Shown here piece after piece: positions 61,661 to 64,000 of a DNA stretch of 64,000 bases. Each line of letters starts with the position of its first letter. Position 1 is the stretch's first letter. The DNA comes from Fodinicurvata fenggangensis DSM 21160. Lineage in GTDB: Bacteria > Pseudomonadota > Alphaproteobacteria > Kiloniellales > DSM-21159. Below the pieces are notes generated by a model, which searched no databases, had not been told where the DNA came from, and saw only the letters and a program-made list of their open reading frames with translations. The position numbers were made by a program, and so were the translations under genes. The stretch lies in the NCBI RefSeq assembly GCF_000686045.1, contig NZ_JMLV01000002.1:62001-126000 (forward strand), given 5' to 3'.

Positions 61661-62392
61661 TTGCCGGCCAGGCCACTGACCCATACCCGGGCCTTTGCCC
61701 ATGGTTTTCGCGACGGCCTGTCCGTTCCAGGATTCGTCCTGATCTCAAGTTTCCTTGGGTTCGGCGCCCTGATCCGTCAAAGTGAGTTCACCCTGTTCCA
61801 GGGCCTTCTGTCGACGGCCACCGGCTGGGCCCTGCCGGCCCAGATTGCCATGGTCGAACTCTATACCGCCGGTGCCTCCTTCCTGGTCATCGCCCTGGCC
61901 GTGGCGCTCACCAACGTGCGCCTTCTGCCCATGACGGTGGTGCTCATGCCGATACTGCGCAGCAGATCGACACCCCGCTGGGTGCCCTATGTCATCGTCC
62001 ACTGGCTCGCGATTACCGGATGGGCCCAGGCCTTGCGGGTCTGCCCGGAACTCCCGCGACCCGTCCGGATTTCCTACTTCATGGGATTCTCTATGGTTCT
62101 TTGGCCGGGGGCCATGCTGGGAACCATGCTGGGCTATTACCTGGCAGGCAGTGTCCCGTTGGCCATCTCCTTGGGCCTGGTCTTCCTGAATCCCATCTAC
62201 TTCATGCTGGTCTTCGCCTCCGACCTACGCATCAAGACCCGCGTCTGGGCGCTATGTCTGGGGGCTCTCCTGGGCCCTGTCCTGCACCTCTACCTGCCGG
62301 ACATGTCGCTGCTGGTTACGGGCCTGGTTGCCGGCAGCCTGGCCTTCGTCATAGGGGGCGGACTGTCCCGCAAGAAGCAGAGCGCATCATGA
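61661..62392 (+). CDS. azlC: AzlC family branched-chain amino-acid exporter, large subunit
   Basis: A protein of about 243 residues with several hydrophobic segments (LSVPGFVLISSFLGFGALI, FLVIALAVALTNVRLLPMT, FLNPIYFMLVFASDLR), typical of AzlC. It works with small AzlD to export branched-chain or other hydrophobic amino acids. The start is unusual: between the in-frame stop at 61601 and 61661 there is no ATG, GTG or TTG. The choices are TTG at 61661 with no clear ribosome binding site, or ATT at 61634 with GGGGGAG six bases upstream. I list the TTG conservatively. The stop overlaps azlD (ATGA). Confidence 0.88.
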   Translation: MPARPLTHTRAFAHGFRDGLSVPGFVLISSFLGFGALIRQSEFTLFQGLLSTATGWALPAQIAMVELYTAGASFLVIALAVALTNVRLLPMTVVLMPILRSRSTPRWVPYVIVHWLAITGWAQALRVCPELPRPVRISYFMGFSMVLWPGAMLGTMLGYYLAGSVPLAISLGLVFLNPIYFMLVFASDLRIKTRVWALCLGALLGPVLHLYLPDMSLLVTGLVAGSLAFVIGGGLSRKKQSAS

Positions 62393-62745
62393 CGGAAACA
62401 CTGACCAACTGGGGGCCCTATATCGCGCTGGCGATAACCTTTGCGGTCACCTATGGCTGGCGAGCGCTTGGAGTGGCTCTGTCCGGGCGCATCCGGACGG
62501 ACTCGCCCATCTTCGAATGGGTCACCTGTGTCGCCTATGCGCTTCTGGCCGGCCTGATTGCCCGCATGATCGTCCTGCCCCTCGGATCCTTGGCTGAAAC
62601 TCCGATGATCGATCGTCTGAGTGCCGCACTGCTGGCTCTGGCCGTCTTCTTGCTGACACGGAAAAATCTGTTCCTGGGTGTATTCAGCGGCTTTGCGTGC
62701 CTGGTTCTGCTGACCTGGGGGCGCGCCGGCTTTGCGTTCGGCTGA
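62389..62745 (+). CDS. azlD: AzlD family branched-chain amino-acid exporter, small subunit
   Basis: A 118-residue membrane protein with four predicted helices, including YIALAITFAVTYGWRALGVA, FEWVTCVAYALLAGLIARM, and DRLSAALLALAVFLLTRKN. Its size and partner identify AzlD. The ATG shares bases with the azlC stop (ATGA), so it is translationally coupled. It ends six bases before the convergent pgk stop. Confidence 0.9.
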   Translation: MTETLTNWGPYIALAITFAVTYGWRALGVALSGRIRTDSPIFEWVTCVAYALLAGLIARMIVLPLGSLAETPMIDRLSAALLALAVFLLTRKNLFLGVFSGFACLVLLTWGRAGFAFG

Positions 62746-62751
62746 CCCGGT

Positions 62752-63957
62752 TCAACCCGCCGAGTCGCGCAACGCCTGGACGCCCGGTAGGGTCTTGCCC
62801 TCCATCCATTCCAGGAAGGCCCCTCCCGCAGCGGATACATAGGACAGGCGATCCAGGACCCCGGCCCGAGCCAGCGCGGAAACGGTGTCCCCGCCACCCG
62901 CCACCGACAGAAGCCGTCCCTCCGCCGTCAGGTCGGCCACGGCTTCAGCCACCACATTCGTGCCGGCATCGAAGGGTTGTGTCTCGAACGCACCCAACGG
63001 CCCGTTCCAGACCAGTGTCCGGCAGTCGCCCAGGCGCTTGCGGATCTGTTCCGAGGTCATGGGCCCCACGTCCAGGATCATGCGATCATCAGGCACGTCA
63101 CGCACGGCCACGACATCATGCGGCGTATTGGGCGCCAGCTTTTCGGCCACCACGGCATCGGTCGGCAAGAGGATATCGCAATCGGCCTGCTTGGCGCGGC
63201 GCACGATGTCCTCGACGGTCTCCGCCATGTCCTTCTCGCAGAGCGAGGCCCCCACGGGCACGCCGAAGGCGTGAAGGAAGGTATTGGCCATGCCGCCGCC
63301 GATCACCAGCAGCTGCACCTTTTCCACCAGGTTGCCGAGCAGCTCGAGCTTGGTGGACACCTTCGCGCCGCCGACGATGGCGGCCACCGGCCGTTCGGGA
63401 TTCTCCAGCGCCTTTTCGAGGTGCTCCAGCTCCTCCTGCATCAACCGGCCGGCGGCAGCCGGAAGGCGCCGCGCCAGGGCCTCGACCGAAGCATGCGCAC
63501 GATGCGCGGTCGAGAAGGCATCGTTGACATAGAGATCCCCAAGCTTTGCCAGGCTATCAGCGAAAGCGTCTTCGTTCGCCTCCTCGCCCTCGTGGAAACG
63601 CAGGTTTTCCAGCAGCAGGACCTCGCCATCGTTCAGCTGCGCCACGGCCTCTTCGGCCGGCGCCCCGATGCAGTCCTCGGCGAAGGCCACCTTGCGGCCC
63701 TTCAGCAGGTTCTCCAGGGGTTGTAGCAAGGGACGCAGGGACAGGGCGGGATCCGCCTTGCCCTTGGGGCGCCCGTAATGGCTCAGCAGGATGACCTTCG
63801 TACCGCGTTTCAGCAGGTCCTGCAGAGTCGGCAGGGCGCGCTCGATACGGGTGGCATCGGTGACCACTCCGTTTTCCATGGGCACATTGAAGTCGACGCG
63901 GACCAGCACGCGCTTTCCGGCAACGTCCAGGTCATCCAGGGTACGGAATGCGGTCAT
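62752..63957 (-). CDS. pgk: Phosphoglycerate kinase
   Basis: Interconverts 1,3-bisphosphoglycerate and 3-phosphoglycerate with ADP/ATP in glycolysis and gluconeogenesis. The 401-residue protein has the substrate-binding [36 protein letters not shown] and [13 protein letters not shown] in the N-domain. The C-domain has [14 protein letters not shown] and the nucleotide-binding [16 protein letters not shown]. The full gene is present; GAGAGGATC precedes the ATG at 63957. The upstream partner (often gap) lies outside the window. Confidence 0.97.
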   Translation of the reverse strand: MTAFRTLDDLDVAGKRVLVRVDFNVPMENGVVTDATRIERALPTLQDLLKRGTKVILLSHYGRPKGKADPALSLRPLLQPLENLLKGRKVAFAEDCIGAPAEEAVAQLNDGEVLLLENLRFHEGEEANEDAFADSLAKLGDLYVNDAFSTAHRAHASVEALARRLPAAAGRLMQEELEHLEKALENPERPVAAIVGGAKVSTKLELLGNLVEKVQLLVIGGGMANTFLHAFGVPVGASLCEKDMAETVEDIVRRAKQADCDILLPTDAVVAEKLAPNTPHDVVAVRDVPDDRMILDVGPMTSEQIRKRLGDCRTLVWNGPLGAFETQPFDAGTNVVAEAVADLTAEGRLLSVAGGGDTVSALARAGVLDRLSYVSAAGGAFLEWMEGKTLPGVQALRDSAG

Positions 63958-64000
63958 GATCCTTCCTCTCTCGGCTGAACCGGCTGACGTGAATCACCAC

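Overview
This is a gene-dense, GC-rich chromosomal window from an alphaproteobacterium, most likely one of the Rhodospirillales sensu lato (Rhodovibrio/Fodinicurvata-type). The evidence is the separate F0 operon with atpI-atpB-atpE-atpF'-atpF order, a DUF1674 succinate dehydrogenase assembly factor, a DUF4170 protein, a plant/alphaproteobacterial-type glutamate-cysteine ligase, a PhaR-regulated PHB cluster and very high GC at third codon positions. The placement is inferred from gene content; no rRNA, tRNA, CRISPR array, prophage or insertion sequence was seen.

Layout. 1-6.4 kb: 3' part of smc, the F0 ATP synthase operon, argG. 6.4-16.6 kb: gshA and rsmE on the minus strand, ubiA plus an ETF-beta-lysine-methyltransferase-like gene, a DUF4170 protein, ubiD, an nhaC antiporter with a structured leader, a methyltransferase divergent from gloB, and a cupin. 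16.6-21.2 kb: polyhydroxybutyrate genes phaB, phaA, phaC with an overlapping PhaE-like frame, and the divergent repressor gene phaR. 21.2-31.4 kb: a PAS-GGDEF-EAL protein, an XRE regulator, a zinc/cobalt-type G3E GTPase coupled to hisI, an unknown membrane coiled-coil protein with two 'rSAM/selenodomain-associated' transferases, moaB, a lytic transglycosylase and a uracil-DNA glycosylase. 31.5-43.2 kb: ETF-ubiquinone oxidoreductase, chrA, a TPR protein plus ispE, a MocR regulator divergent from a PNPOx-like protein, a DapA-superfamily protein, a Tat-exported aldo/keto reductase and a beta-CASP nuclease-like protein. 43.5-51 kb: a membrane protein, a glutaredoxin/AhpD-like fusion apparently split by a one-base frameshift, a LysR regulator, and a polar amino-acid ABC transporter operon ending in a D-cysteine desulfhydrase-like PLP enzyme. 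51-57 kb: a VOC protein, a DUF2332 protein, and a tightly overlapping kaiC-kaiB-hybrid histidine kinase operon. 57.3-64 kb: SdhAF4, HtpX, a DUF2336 protein plus PAS histidine kinase, azlCD and pgk.

How they work together. Respiratory energy metabolism is a recurring theme: F0, ubiquinone synthesis by UbiA and UbiD, ETF-QO, a possible ETF-beta methyltransferase and a succinate dehydrogenase assembly factor. Carbon storage (PhaA, PhaB, PhaC, PhaR) and thiol biology (GshA, GloB, glutaredoxin, D-cysteine desulfhydrase) also stand out. Signalling is prominent, with two histidine kinases, a c-di-GMP enzyme and a KaiA-less Kai module.

The observations most worth following are five. The Kai module has an altered CII active site, a single phosphosite and a C-terminal coiled coil. 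The glutaredoxin-AhpD fusion is split at a G run. The phaE-like and phaC frames overlap by about 270 bases. The nhaC leader can form an 11-bp-stem RNA structure. The azlC start appears to be a non-canonical ATT whose ribosome binding site is sequestered in a hairpin.
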